NCBI GenBank assembly: GCA_005116745.1 | Contig: SWDS01000001.1 | Coordinates: forward strand, 248,001 to 312,000 | Direction: 5' to 3' | Source: Nitrospira sp. | Lineage (GTDB): Bacteria; Nitrospirota; Nitrospiria; Nitrospirales; Nitrospiraceae | Length of the DNA: 64,000 bases | Shown: in pieces, positions 8,036 to 15,239 of the stretch | Position numbering within the stretch: position 1 is the first letter of the stretch | Layout: each line of letters begins with the position of its first letter | Program-made: the position numbers and the translations under genes | Notes under the pieces: generated by a model | What the model saw: the letters and a program-made list of their open reading frames with translations, nothing else | Databases searched by the model: none | Told to the model about the DNA's origin: nothing

Positions 8036-9256
8036 ATGAATAGTAATGCCATCCACATGCTCCTGACCGCTGTGGTCGGATTTGTTGTTGTATCGGCTAG
8101 TACCTCGATAGGCTATGCTCAAAATATCGAAGACCTCAAGAAAGGCGTCGTCAAGATCGCGGCGCAAGTGGACGGGAGAACCAAGGTTGGGAGCGGATTC
8201 ATCGTGCGATTGGACAAGGACGCCGCCTACATCGTCACGGCGGCGCATGTGGTGGAAGGAGATTCCAAACCCACCGTGACGTTTTTCCTCAACCCCCAGC
8301 AACCGTTCGTAGCTCAAGTGGTTGGGATTGACGGTGGAGATCCACAGGGACTCGCGGCCCTCCGTGTAGCCGGGCCAATTCCAGACGGCGTAGTGGCGCT
8401 GCCGCTGGATCTGACGACGGAAGTGGTTGGTGGCGAGGCAGTCACCTTTATAGGCTTTCCACCAACGCTTCCACCCTGGACGGTCTCGACCGGCACTATC
8501 AGTGGTTTGAAAGGGCCGACGCTCGCATTTCAGGCTCTGGTCGAGGAAGGGCATTCCGGTGGACCACTCCTGCTGAACGGACAGGTGATTGGTGTGGTGA
8601 GTGAGACCAGAGGACGGCAGGGGTATGCCGTGCCGGTCTCGATTGTGGCGGTAGCCTTGGCGGGGTGGCGGATCGAGCCACGAGCGAGCGACTCCATGAT
8701 GGCCCAAGAAAAGATCGGTGCCGATGGCGTTCCGATGGTGCTCATTCGGTCTGGGCGGATTCCAACCAAGATGGTGGTGTATCTAGCGGACGATCTGTAT
8801 GTCGAGAAAACGCTGGTCACGAATGCGCGCTATCGGCGATTCGTCGACGCGACAGGCGCGATGCCTCCCGCTGCACTGATGGAAGACGGCGCGTCACTCG
8901 CTTCCGATGGACCGGTGGAAGGTGTGAGGTGGCATGATGCCGTCGCCTACTGTCGATGGGCTCGCAAGCGGCTGCCGTCAGAAGATGAGTGGGAAAAGGC
9001 GGCACGTGACACCCAGGGCCGGATTGTGAACAACCAGGTGTATGAATGGACGGCCACGACGTACCAAGAGGCTCGATGGAGTCCTACGCCGCCGGAGGAC
9101 CAGACGCGGAAGGTGATTCGGGGAAATCTTCAGGCACTCGGCATTCATGATGCTGTCGGCGACCTCGATTATCAGGCGCGTATGTACGCAAGCGCATATG
9201 AGGGAGCGCCAGGCAGAGGCTTTCGCTGTGTGGAAGATATCCGAAAAGAGCCATAA
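8036..9256 (+). CDS. Exported trypsin-like/FGE-fold fusion protein (second, shorter copy)
   Basis: This 406-aa paralogue of the preceding product begins 16 bp after it. Its signal peptide spans about residues 1-28. The trypsin-like domain has TAAHVV (His71) and GHSGGP (Ser174), again with Gly in place of the Asp in the LAAL segment. The FGE-fold domain is shortened: it keeps RLPSEDEWEKAARD and the terminal GFRCVEDI but has lost most of the YPWGN and LAGN core. The pair therefore probably arose by tandem duplication followed by divergence of the binding domain. Export and membership of the TIR operon are well supported by spacing; the molecular role is not known. Confidence 0.82.
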   Translation: MNSNAIHMLLTAVVGFVVVSASTSIGYAQNIEDLKKGVVKIAAQVDGRTKVGSGFIVRLDKDAAYIVTAAHVVEGDSKPTVTFFLNPQQPFVAQVVGIDGGDPQGLAALRVAGPIPDGVVALPLDLTTEVVGGEAVTFIGFPPTLPPWTVSTGTISGLKGPTLAFQALVEEGHSGGPLLLNGQVIGVVSETRGRQGYAVPVSIVAVALAGWRIEPRASDSMMAQEKIGADGVPMVLIRSGRIPTKMVVYLADDLYVEKTLVTNARYRRFVDATGAMPPAALMEDGASLASDGPVEGVRWHDAVAYCRWARKRLPSEDEWEKAARDTQGRIVNNQVYEWTATTYQEARWSPTPPEDQTRKVIRGNLQALGIHDAVGDLDYQARMYASAYEGAPGRGFRCVEDIRKEP

Positions 9257-9330
9257 GTTTCCCTGCCTTGCCCTTCAACTTCGTCCCCATTTACAATATC
9301 TCTCTTAATTGTGAAGACAAGGAGGATCTC

Positions 9331-9675
9331 ATGGGTCTGGCCGATAATAAATGCATTCCCTGTCGTGGCGGGGTCCCGCCTGTGCCGAATGATCGTGCGC
9401 AAGACTTGCTGAAGGAACTGAGCCAGGGGTGGTCTCTCAACGCACAGGGCCATCTTGAGCGACTCTATACATTCAAAGATTTTGCGCAGGCCTTGGCCTA
9501 TGTGAACAGGGTTGGTGCCATCGCGGAGGTGGAGGGCCATCATCCAGATCTCTATCTCGCCTGGGGCAAGTGCAAAGTCGAGATTTGGACCCACAAGATC
9601 AACGGCCTCACCGAGAGCGACTTCTATTTGGCGGCCAAGGCGGATCGGGAATTTGAACCGTTTCGGGCCGCTTAG
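9331..9675 (+). CDS. phhB: Pterin-4a-carbinolamine dehydratase
   Basis: The ATG at 9331 has a GGAGG ribosome binding site 5 bases upstream; an open in-frame start at 9268 lies before this site. The product of 114 aa is the usual length. It carries the DCoH/PhhB signature, with EVEGHHPDLYLAWGKCKVE, and an ending GLTESDFYLAAKAD. The enzyme dehydrates 4a-hydroxytetrahydrobiopterin in pterin recycling. Stand-alone copies are common in bacteria without phenylalanine hydroxylase, where they are tied to molybdopterin or folate-type pterins. No such partner is adjacent here. Confidence 0.93.
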   Translation: MGLADNKCIPCRGGVPPVPNDRAQDLLKELSQGWSLNAQGHLERLYTFKDFAQALAYVNRVGAIAEVEGHHPDLYLAWGKCKVEIWTHKINGLTESDFYLAAKADREFEPFRAA

Positions 9676-9689
9676 CATAGAGTCTCAAA

Positions 9690-9770
9690 AGTTCGTTCGT
9701 GGTGAGCCTGTCGAACCATGAACGAATTCCTTGAAGGTGCACGTCCTTCGACTAGCTCAGGGCGAACGGC
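9690..9770. repeat. REP-like imperfect inverted repeat
   Basis: The left arm (9694-9724) contains CGTTCGTGGTGAGCCTGTCG and the right arm (9742-9768) contains CTTCGACTAGCTCAGGGCG. The second arm is largely the reverse complement of the first (shared CGTTCG, TGAGC and GTCGAA blocks). The left arm also folds on itself (GTTCGTGG with CCATGAAC). Elements with this text are widespread intergenic repeats in several bacterial phyla. Confidence 0.6.
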
Positions 9771-9811
9771 AACGTAACGAAACTTGATGGACGTAACTTA
9801 CGAGGCCTTCG

Positions 9812-11662
9812 ATGAGTGACCAGGCACAAGTGGCGCTCGTCAACATGCCGTTCAGCTACGCCAAGTATCCATCCATTCAACTCGGCACGCTCTCCGCGCT
9901 CCTGAAATCCAATGGCATCCCTGTCGATTGTCACCACCTGAACGTCCGGTTCGCCCACCTGATTGGCGTGGAGTTGCACGAAGCGATCTGCGAGAAACGC
10001 GCCCTCTTCGGCGAGTGGCTGTTCTCTTCCCTCCTGTTTCGAGAGAACCTAAAACGCGCTGAGTATCCACACGTCTTCAAACCGGTCTTTGAACAGCTCG
10101 CGCAGGAGCGTGGGAAACCGATTGGGTATTTCGAAGAGATGGCGTCACGCATTGCCCCGCAGTTTCTCACCTGGGCACTGCGATCGATCGAGTGGGGGCA
10201 ATACAAGCTCGTCGGGTTTACGTCAACGTTCGATCAAAACGTCGCCAGCCTCACGATGGCCAAACTTATCAAGGATCTGTATCCGGACGTGATCATCGTC
10301 TTTGGCGGAGCCAACTTCGACGGCGAGATGGGACTGGAACATTTCCGGGCGTTTCCCTTCATCGATCACGTCGTGGTCGGGGAGGGAGAAGAAAGTTTCT
10401 TGCCGTTAGTTCGCCAGATTCTGGCCGGCAAGACAGAGGACTATCCCAACGGTGTGACCTCCCGGCAGGGCGAGAAGATTGTGCTCACGCCGAATGCGGC
10501 GCTCTTCTCCGATTTTTCCAAGACCGGTCCGCCTGATTACGACGATTACTATCAGTTGCTTACCGAGCTAGGCGACAAAGCACAGGGACTCGATCGAATT
10601 CTCTTGTACGAAGGCTCACGCGGCTGTTGGTGGGGGGAGAAGCATCACTGTACGTTCTGTGGACTGAATGCCCAGAGCATGAAGTTCCGCGCAAAGGCGC
10701 CACAACAAGTATTAAAAGAAATTGCCGACCTCTCTCAGCGCTACGATGCCGTTCGATTTCGGTTGGTCGATAACATCATCGACATGGGCTATATCGACAA
10801 CCTCTTCGGCAAGTTGGCGGAGGACCACTGCGACTTGGATGTGTTCATCGAAACCAAGAGCAACTTGCAGAAGCGCCAGATCAAAACCTTGGCTGCAGGC
10901 GGGGTGAAATGCATGCAGCCTGGCTTGGAAAGCCTGAGTATCAATCAGCTGCGCGCGATGGACAAGGGCGTCACGCCGATGCAGAACATCGGCTGCCTCA
11001 AGTGGAGCCTCTACTATCACGTGATGGTGTCGTGGAATATTCTGCTGGGATTTCCAGGCGAGACCAACGAGGACTATCAGCGTCAGCTCGACCTGATTCC
11101 CTCCCTGCTGCACCTGCAGCCGCCCGAAGCGACCGGCAAGTTCTGGCTGCAGCGCTTCAGCCCCTACTTCACCAGGCCGCACGAGTATGGTATCCGCATC
11201 ACCGGGCCGGGGATGGCGTACGAGTATGTCTACGACGCACGGCAGGTCGATCTCAAGAAGATCGCCTATGACTTCGAGTACGAACTCGACAACTGGCCGG
11301 TCGATCCGCACCTGTATCAGGAGCTGGTCGCCGCGATTGAGAACTGGCAGCGGATACATCGTTCAGCTGATCGGCCATTTCTGTATTACTCCAAGGCGCC
11401 GAACTATGTGACCGTTTACGATGGCCGCAATCCGAATTCTCCGATTCGACGACGGTACGAGGGATTAGCCGCGCTGGTGATTGAGATCTGTAATGAGTCG
11501 GCGAAGAGCGTGGGGCAGATCCGAACAGCAGTGGGGGGGCAAACCGATTGCAGTGATGCGATCCTCCAACCCATCCTCAATGACCTCACGGCGCAACGTG
11601 TCTTGTACGAAGAGCGGGGGAAATATTTTACGCTGGCGATTCCGGAAAATCAGAACTTATAA
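9812..11662 (+). CDS. B12-binding radical SAM protein, RiPP maturation C-methyltransferase type
   Basis: The product is 616 aa. Residues about 8-215 form a cobalamin-binding-like region (LVNMPFSYAKYPSIQLGTL, GFTSTFDQN, VVVGEGEESF). The radical SAM core follows, with an unusual CX7CX2C cluster motif (GCWWGEKHHCTFCGL; Cys272, Cys280, Cys283), and then GFPGETNEDY. This spacing and the trailing GLN are typical of the RiPP maturation radical SAM protein 1 family (rSAM_ocin_1). The C-terminal 150 residues look like a winged-helix-type peptide-binding tail. It would be a cytoplasmic Fe-S enzyme acting on a ribosomal peptide. No precursor or other maturation gene is evident within several kb, so the substrate is unknown. 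Confidence 0.85.
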   Translation: MSDQAQVALVNMPFSYAKYPSIQLGTLSALLKSNGIPVDCHHLNVRFAHLIGVELHEAICEKRALFGEWLFSSLLFRENLKRAEYPHVFKPVFEQLAQERGKPIGYFEEMASRIAPQFLTWALRSIEWGQYKLVGFTSTFDQNVASLTMAKLIKDLYPDVIIVFGGANFDGEMGLEHFRAFPFIDHVVVGEGEESFLPLVRQILAGKTEDYPNGVTSRQGEKIVLTPNAALFSDFSKTGPPDYDDYYQLLTELGDKAQGLDRILLYEGSRGCWWGEKHHCTFCGLNAQSMKFRAKAPQQVLKEIADLSQRYDAVRFRLVDNIIDMGYIDNLFGKLAEDHCDLDVFIETKSNLQKRQIKTLAAGGVKCMQPGLESLSINQLRAMDKGVTPMQNIGCLKWSLYYHVMVSWNILLGFPGETNEDYQRQLDLIPSLLHLQPPEATGKFWLQRFSPYFTRPHEYGIRITGPGMAYEYVYDARQVDLKKIAYDFEYELDNWPVDPHLYQELVAAIENWQRIHRSADRPFLYYSKAPNYVTVYDGRNPNSPIRRRYEGLAALVIEICNESAKSVGQIRTAVGGQTDCSDAILQPILNDLTAQRVLYEERGKYFTLAIPENQNL

Positions 11663-11899
11663 CCCTCATCCAAGATCTACTGACATAATCTGCTCGCGCT
11701 GAGCCCCTGACGAGTGGAAAATTGCTATCCGGTTGCAGGCGTTTACTGTTGCGCACTAATATGCTCTCAAGGTACTTGCTCCACGAGACTGGGCACCCCT
11801 GACACCGAGGTGCAGCTAGTGGCTTGAAGAAGCATCCTGGCTAAGGCACTCGGTGTTTCATCCGTTCAGGAAGACAAATGGATAAGCGAAGGAGATAGT

Positions 11900-12232
11900 A
11901 TGGCCCCGTCGATTTCTACGACCGTCGATAGGGAGCGGCTTAAAACCATTGCAGATCGCTTGCGCCACACTTACGGTGCTGTGCGTGTCATCCTCTTTGG
12001 GTCCATGGCACACGGCACAGCCACTGAGCATAGCGATATCGATCTGCTGGTGATCGCCGACACCGGCGAGCGTTTTTACGAGCGTTCGGCCTCGGTGCTT
12101 CGCATTGTGCGTGAACTCAGTTATGGGTTGCCGCTGGCGCCGATTGTCCTGAGCCCACAGGAATTGCAGGCCCGGTTAGACCGCGGCGATCAATTTATTG
12201 CGGAGGTGGTGGGGACAGGGGTGGACTTGTGA
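11900..12232 (+). CDS. MNT-type nucleotidyltransferase (MntA-like antitoxin)
   Basis: The product is 110 aa with the minimal nucleotidyltransferase signature: VILFGSMAHGTATEHSDIDLLVI, giving GS-x-G and the two metal-binding Asp residues of DID. Members of this group AMPylate their HEPN partner in type VII toxin-antitoxin modules. The ATG has GAAGGAG upstream. Its stop overlaps the next gene's GTG by four bases, which supports a coupled two-gene module. Confidence 0.85.
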   Translation: MAPSISTTVDRERLKTIADRLRHTYGAVRVILFGSMAHGTATEHSDIDLLVIADTGERFYERSASVLRIVRELSYGLPLAPIVLSPQELQARLDRGDQFIAEVVGTGVDL

Positions 12233-12627
12233 ACTCACGCCGTGACTCGTTATACCCTGAAGACTGGCGGGTGGTCGGACGACAGGACTGGCATCGGATT
12301 CACGTTATGTTGGCCGATGGAGATGCCGAAGGGGCGGGGCTCTTTCTCCAACAGGCCTTGGAGAAATTTCTCAAGGCGTATCTCTTGGGGAAAGGCTGGA
12401 AGCTGAAGAAGGTGCACACGTTGCAGAGTCTACTCGATGAAGCTACAGCCCATGATGACGCGATTCGACCGTTTCGTGGCCTCTGCGAACAAGCCTCTGC
12501 CTTCTACATGGCTGAACGATATCCGACTCTGGGTGGCACCGGTTTGGAACTCGAAGAGGTGAAGCCGTTGTTACCAGAGGCGCGATCTCTCATCACCGCG
12601 CTGTTCCCCGACGAAGTCATGCAATGA
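12229..12627 (+). CDS. HEPN-domain protein, partner of the MNT nucleotidyltransferase
   Basis: The product of 132 aa starts at a GTG overlapping the upstream stop (GTGA). It is mainly helical with the HEPN pattern: QQALEKFLKAYLLGKGWKLKKVHTL, then SAFYMAERYPT. HEPN proteins paired with MNT enzymes act as RNases or as the toxin arm. The R-x4-6-H catalytic motif common to active HEPN RNases is not evident after the RYP, so activity is uncertain. The gene order MNT then HEPN and the overlap argue for one unit. Confidence 0.82.
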   Translation: MNSRRDSLYPEDWRVVGRQDWHRIHVMLADGDAEGAGLFLQQALEKFLKAYLLGKGWKLKKVHTLQSLLDEATAHDDAIRPFRGLCEQASAFYMAERYPTLGGTGLELEEVKPLLPEARSLITALFPDEVMQ

Positions 12628-12715
12628 GGGACTAGGAATCCATCTTACCGGTTGAACCAGGGGCAACTGTAAAAGCCCAATCAGCTCCTCCTTACTCAAC
12701 TTGCCTCACGTGCTC

Positions 12716-13048
12716 CTACATCGATAGCTTCTCCGCCACGTTGCGCATCTGCACGCCGTGCACGAGTGACGCGCCGCCGCGGATCGCGCAGGCGACGTGG
12801 ACGGCTTCCGTCATCTCTTCGACGTTCGATCCCTTTTCCAGTGACGCCTGGGTGTAGGCATCGATACAGTAGGGGCATTGCACGGTATGAGCGACGGCGA
12901 GGGCAATGAGCGCCTTCTCTCGCTCCGTCAACGCGCCCTCCACAAACACCGCGTCGTAATAACTCTTGAACTTCTCCCACAGGGCTTGGTTGCCTTTTCC
13001 GATATCAGCAAACTTGCCAAGATCATGCGAATGGTAATACGAGTCCAT
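12716..13048 (-). CDS. Carboxymuconolactone decarboxylase/AhpD-like protein
   Basis: The 110-aa product has the CMD-family core ALTEREKALIALAVAHTVQC followed by a CPYC redox pair and a nearby His/Asp-type helix (VHVACAIRGGASLVHG). It resembles the arsenosugar-biosynthesis-associated peroxidase-like subgroup, including the N-terminal HDLGKFADIGKGN. The Cys pair suggests peroxide or thiol reduction in the cytoplasm. A strong GGGGAGG site precedes the ATG. No arsenosugar genes are adjacent, so the role is open. Confidence 0.85.
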   Translation of the reverse strand: MDSYYHSHDLGKFADIGKGNQALWEKFKSYYDAVFVEGALTEREKALIALAVAHTVQCPYCIDAYTQASLEKGSNVEEMTEAVHVACAIRGGASLVHGVQMRNVAEKLSM

Positions 13049-13107
13049 GAGGAACCTCCCCTGTGATTCGATGATGTGGAGAAGAAAGAAGTCGCGCGAT
13101 GAAGCGA

Positions 13108-13389
13108 TCAGGCATGGCCCGGAGGGATAGGCTCGACATTCGCCAGAGCTTCGGAGAAGCGATTACCGACGATGTCGGTTACCTGTGTCATGAGATCTTT
13201 CACTTCCTGCCATTCGGCAGGCAACAAGTCCTGCTTCAACTGAGGGTGGATTGCCCATTGGGCTTCGACTTGTATCCCCTTTCGGCTGACGAGCACGCGG
13301 AGCAATTCCACGTCCCAGGCTGGATCAACGGGTTGATCACCGGAAAGACTGTTGTTCGATTGTTCTGGTGGAGGGACGGCACGCGCCAT
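13108..13389 (-). CDS. Small conserved-type hypothetical protein
   Basis: The ATG at 13389 is preceded by GGAG at good spacing; the frame stays open to 13422. The product is 93 aa, acidic and probably helical, with a Pro-rich start (ARAVPPPEQSNN). I recognise no domain. It lies between the CMD gene and the inositol monophosphatase on the same strand. Confidence 0.5.
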   Translation of the reverse strand: MARAVPPPEQSNNSLSGDQPVDPAWDVELLRVLVSRKGIQVEAQWAIHPQLKQDLLPAEWQEVKDLMTQVTDIVGNRFSEALANVEPIPPGHA

Positions 13390-13487
13390 GCGAAGACTCC
13401 GGTTGATCGATGTTGACAGCATACCGTATCCACACTCGTGTTGTACATCAGTGGGGGAGCTTCACGAGGCACGCCTCTCTCGTGTGT

Positions 13488-14327
13488 TCATGTTCGTGGA
13501 GCGTCTTGCTTGAGAACCTGGAGCATCGCCTCGTGGATTTGTCTATTACTCGCGACAAGCTCTTGTCCGTAGATGGAGAGATCCTTTCCGCTGAAATCGG
13601 TCAGCCGCCCACCGGCTTCTTTTACAATGACGGATCCAGCCGCCATATCCCAGGGATTGAGCTGGACTTCCCAGAATCCGTCGAAGCGCCCTGCTGCCAC
13701 ATAGCAGAGATCCAATGCCGCAGAACCCGTTCGGCGAAGTCCCTGTGCCTTCATAGCAAACTTGGCAAAATGATCCAGGTTGTTGCGCGGTGAGTCTCGG
13801 ATGTCGTACGCGAAGCCTGTCACCAGCAGGCTGCTGTTGAGTGTCGCCGTCTTGGATACGTGGATGGGGTGACCGTTCAACTGAGCGCCACGATCTTCAA
13901 TAGCGGTGAAGAGTTCGTCCCGCGAGGGGTCAACAATCACGCCAAGAATACAGCGCCCCTCATACTCAAGGCCGATAGAGACGCAGTAGGTGGGGTAGCC
14001 GTGAGCAAAATTCGTGGTGCCGTCGAGTGGGTCGATGACCCAGAGATAGGGTGACGGGACCTCCTCAATACGGCCACGCTCCTCGGCCAGGAATCGATGG
14101 GTGGGGAAGCGAGCCTGGATATGGTTGATGACACACTGTTCAGCAGCACGGTCCGCGTCCGTCACTAGATTGATTGGATTCTTATACTCGATGCGGAACC
14201 CAGAACTCGCATAGGTTCGGAGGAGGGCGCCCGCTTCTTTACCGGCAGCAATCGCCGTGTCGAGCAGGCTGTCGTGGGACGGGTGTTCATGAAGAATCGG
14301 CACGCCGGATTGTAGCATACCCTGCAT
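13488..14327 (-). CDS. suhB: Inositol-1-monophosphatase family protein
   Basis: The product is about 279 aa using the ATG at 14327; the frame is open up to 14405, but the extra residues are Cys-rich and unlike the family. Both signatures are present: metal-binding WVIDPLDGTTNFAHGYP and the C-terminal WDMAAGSVIVKEAGG. GLRRTGSAALDLCYVAAGR is also conserved. These Mg-dependent enzymes hydrolyse inositol monophosphates or related sugar phosphates in the cytoplasm; SuhB also affects rRNA transcription in enterobacteria. No inositol genes are adjacent. The family call is firm; the physiological substrate is unknown. Confidence 0.92.
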   Translation of the reverse strand: MQGMLQSGVPILHEHPSHDSLLDTAIAAGKEAGALLRTYASSGFRIEYKNPINLVTDADRAAEQCVINHIQARFPTHRFLAEERGRIEEVPSPYLWVIDPLDGTTNFAHGYPTYCVSIGLEYEGRCILGVIVDPSRDELFTAIEDRGAQLNGHPIHVSKTATLNSSLLVTGFAYDIRDSPRNNLDHFAKFAMKAQGLRRTGSAALDLCYVAAGRFDGFWEVQLNPWDMAAGSVIVKEAGGRLTDFSGKDLSIYGQELVASNRQIHEAMLQVLKQDAPRT

Positions 14328-14447
14328 GTAATCGAGTGGGTAACGGTGCTTTTCACAGAAACAAGCCTTTCCTACAATGCACAGGCAAGGAATACATGCG
14401 TACAAGAGTATGTTTATTGAGCGAACATATTAATTGAATCAAGAAAC

Positions 14448-14476
14448 TTGACAGAGATTAGAAGCAATGCTATAAA
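14448..14476 (+). promoter_or_regulatory. Near-perfect sigma70 promoter of the HARE-HTH gene
   Basis: TTGACA (14448-14453), a 17-base spacer and TATAAA (14471-14476) match the consensus. An imperfect inverted repeat (TAAAGC at 14473-14478, GCTTTA at 14485-14490) and the palindrome AAGCATGCTT (14479-14488) overlap the -10 box and predicted start. This suggests repressor control, possibly by the downstream DNA-binding protein itself. Confidence 0.75.
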
Positions 14477-14496
14477 GCAAGCATGCTTTACGAGAG

Positions 14497-15018
14497 GTGC
14501 TTGTGGAGGAATTAAGAGACATTCTCGTTGGGCTCGATCAACGGATTAACGCCTACAAGAGTCGTTTCCAGGACCTGGAGAAGAAGCGTCGTCGTTTGGA
14601 TGATGAAATTGCGACGATTAAGAAGTATCTCGAACTTGCTGAAACTCTCTACCGCGTCGAGGCCGACAAGGCCAAGCTTGCGAGTCTCTCCAACCAAATT
14701 ATTCCCGCAGACGACTCCAAGGGTATTCGGTCTCTACAGGTCATGGATGTGACCGATCAATCTCGAGAAATTTTGCTTGGCCGAAGTAAGTACGTTGGGA
14801 AAAGCGTCCCGCAAGCGGCCTATGAGATTCTCCGTGAATCAAACCGCTCCATGCATGCGAAGGAGTTGGTGCAGCGTCTCATCGAAGGCGGGTTGCAGAT
14901 CAAAGGGAAAACGCCGCTGACATCGATTGCCACGTCGCTCAAACGTGACAAGCGGTTTAGGAAAGTCGGTCCCAACACGTTCGAGGCGTTAGACGATATG
15001 TTGATTCAGGCGGTGTAG
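14497..15018 (+). CDS. Coiled-coil plus HARE-HTH winged-helix protein
   Basis: The product is about 173 aa. Residues about 5-75 form a charged coiled coil (SRFQDLEKKRRRLDDEIATI). Residues about 105-165 match the HARE-HTH winged helix, with VPQAAYEILRESNRSMHAKE and then LTSIATSLKRDKRFRKVG. HARE-HTH domains bind DNA and occur in the RNA-polymerase delta subunit and in restriction or chromatin factors. Two GTG codons (14497 and 14503) can start it; GAGAGG fits the second better, shortening the product by two residues. The strong promoter upstream implies high expression. The function beyond DNA binding is unknown. Confidence 0.78.
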   Translation: MLVEELRDILVGLDQRINAYKSRFQDLEKKRRRLDDEIATIKKYLELAETLYRVEADKAKLASLSNQIIPADDSKGIRSLQVMDVTDQSREILLGRSKYVGKSVPQAAYEILRESNRSMHAKELVQRLIEGGLQIKGKTPLTSIATSLKRDKRFRKVGPNTFEALDDMLIQAV

Positions 15019-15066
15019 CGATCAGTTAACGGGCCTAACGTGATACAGCGAAGGGGGGTGAGACTC

Positions 15067-15108
15067 TTGGCGACAAAGAAAGCAGCAGCAAAGAAGAAGA
15101 AGAAGTAA
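15067..15108 (+). CDS. 13-residue lysine/alanine micro-ORF
   Basis: A TTG start preceded by a purine-rich AAGGGGGG tract opens a frame encoding MATKKAAAKKKKK. The peptide is extremely basic, like fragments of bacterial histone H1-like or DNA-compacting tails. It sits 48 bp after the HARE-HTH gene and just before a strong hairpin. It may be a real micropeptide of that operon or chance; translation is not shown. Confidence 0.35.
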   Translation: MATKKAAAKKKKK

Positions 15109-15127
15109 TCCCCGCTATAATGTGATG

Positions 15128-15157
15128 CGCCGGGGGTGAGGCCACTCACTCCCGGCG
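15128..15157 (+). terminator. Strong hairpin, likely terminator of the HARE-HTH unit
   Basis: CGCCGGGGGTGAG (15128-15140) pairs with CTCACTCCCGGCG (15145-15157) over 13 positions with a single G-T pair and a GCCA loop. No T-run follows, so termination may need a factor, or the element may serve as a bidirectional 3' end together with convergent lpxC. Confidence 0.55.
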
Positions 15158-15239
15158 TACCACACTGCGATGTGTTGGAATAAAGAGCGCGTCCTACCAG
15201 AAGATCAGCAATCAGCCAGATAATAATCTCTGCAGACTA

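Noticed and set aside
1350-9256. Diversity-generating retroelement targets (FGE-fold C-termini)
   Set aside because: The three FGE ends were compared by eye; they show no near-identical template/variable repeat pair, and no reverse transcriptase gene is in the window.
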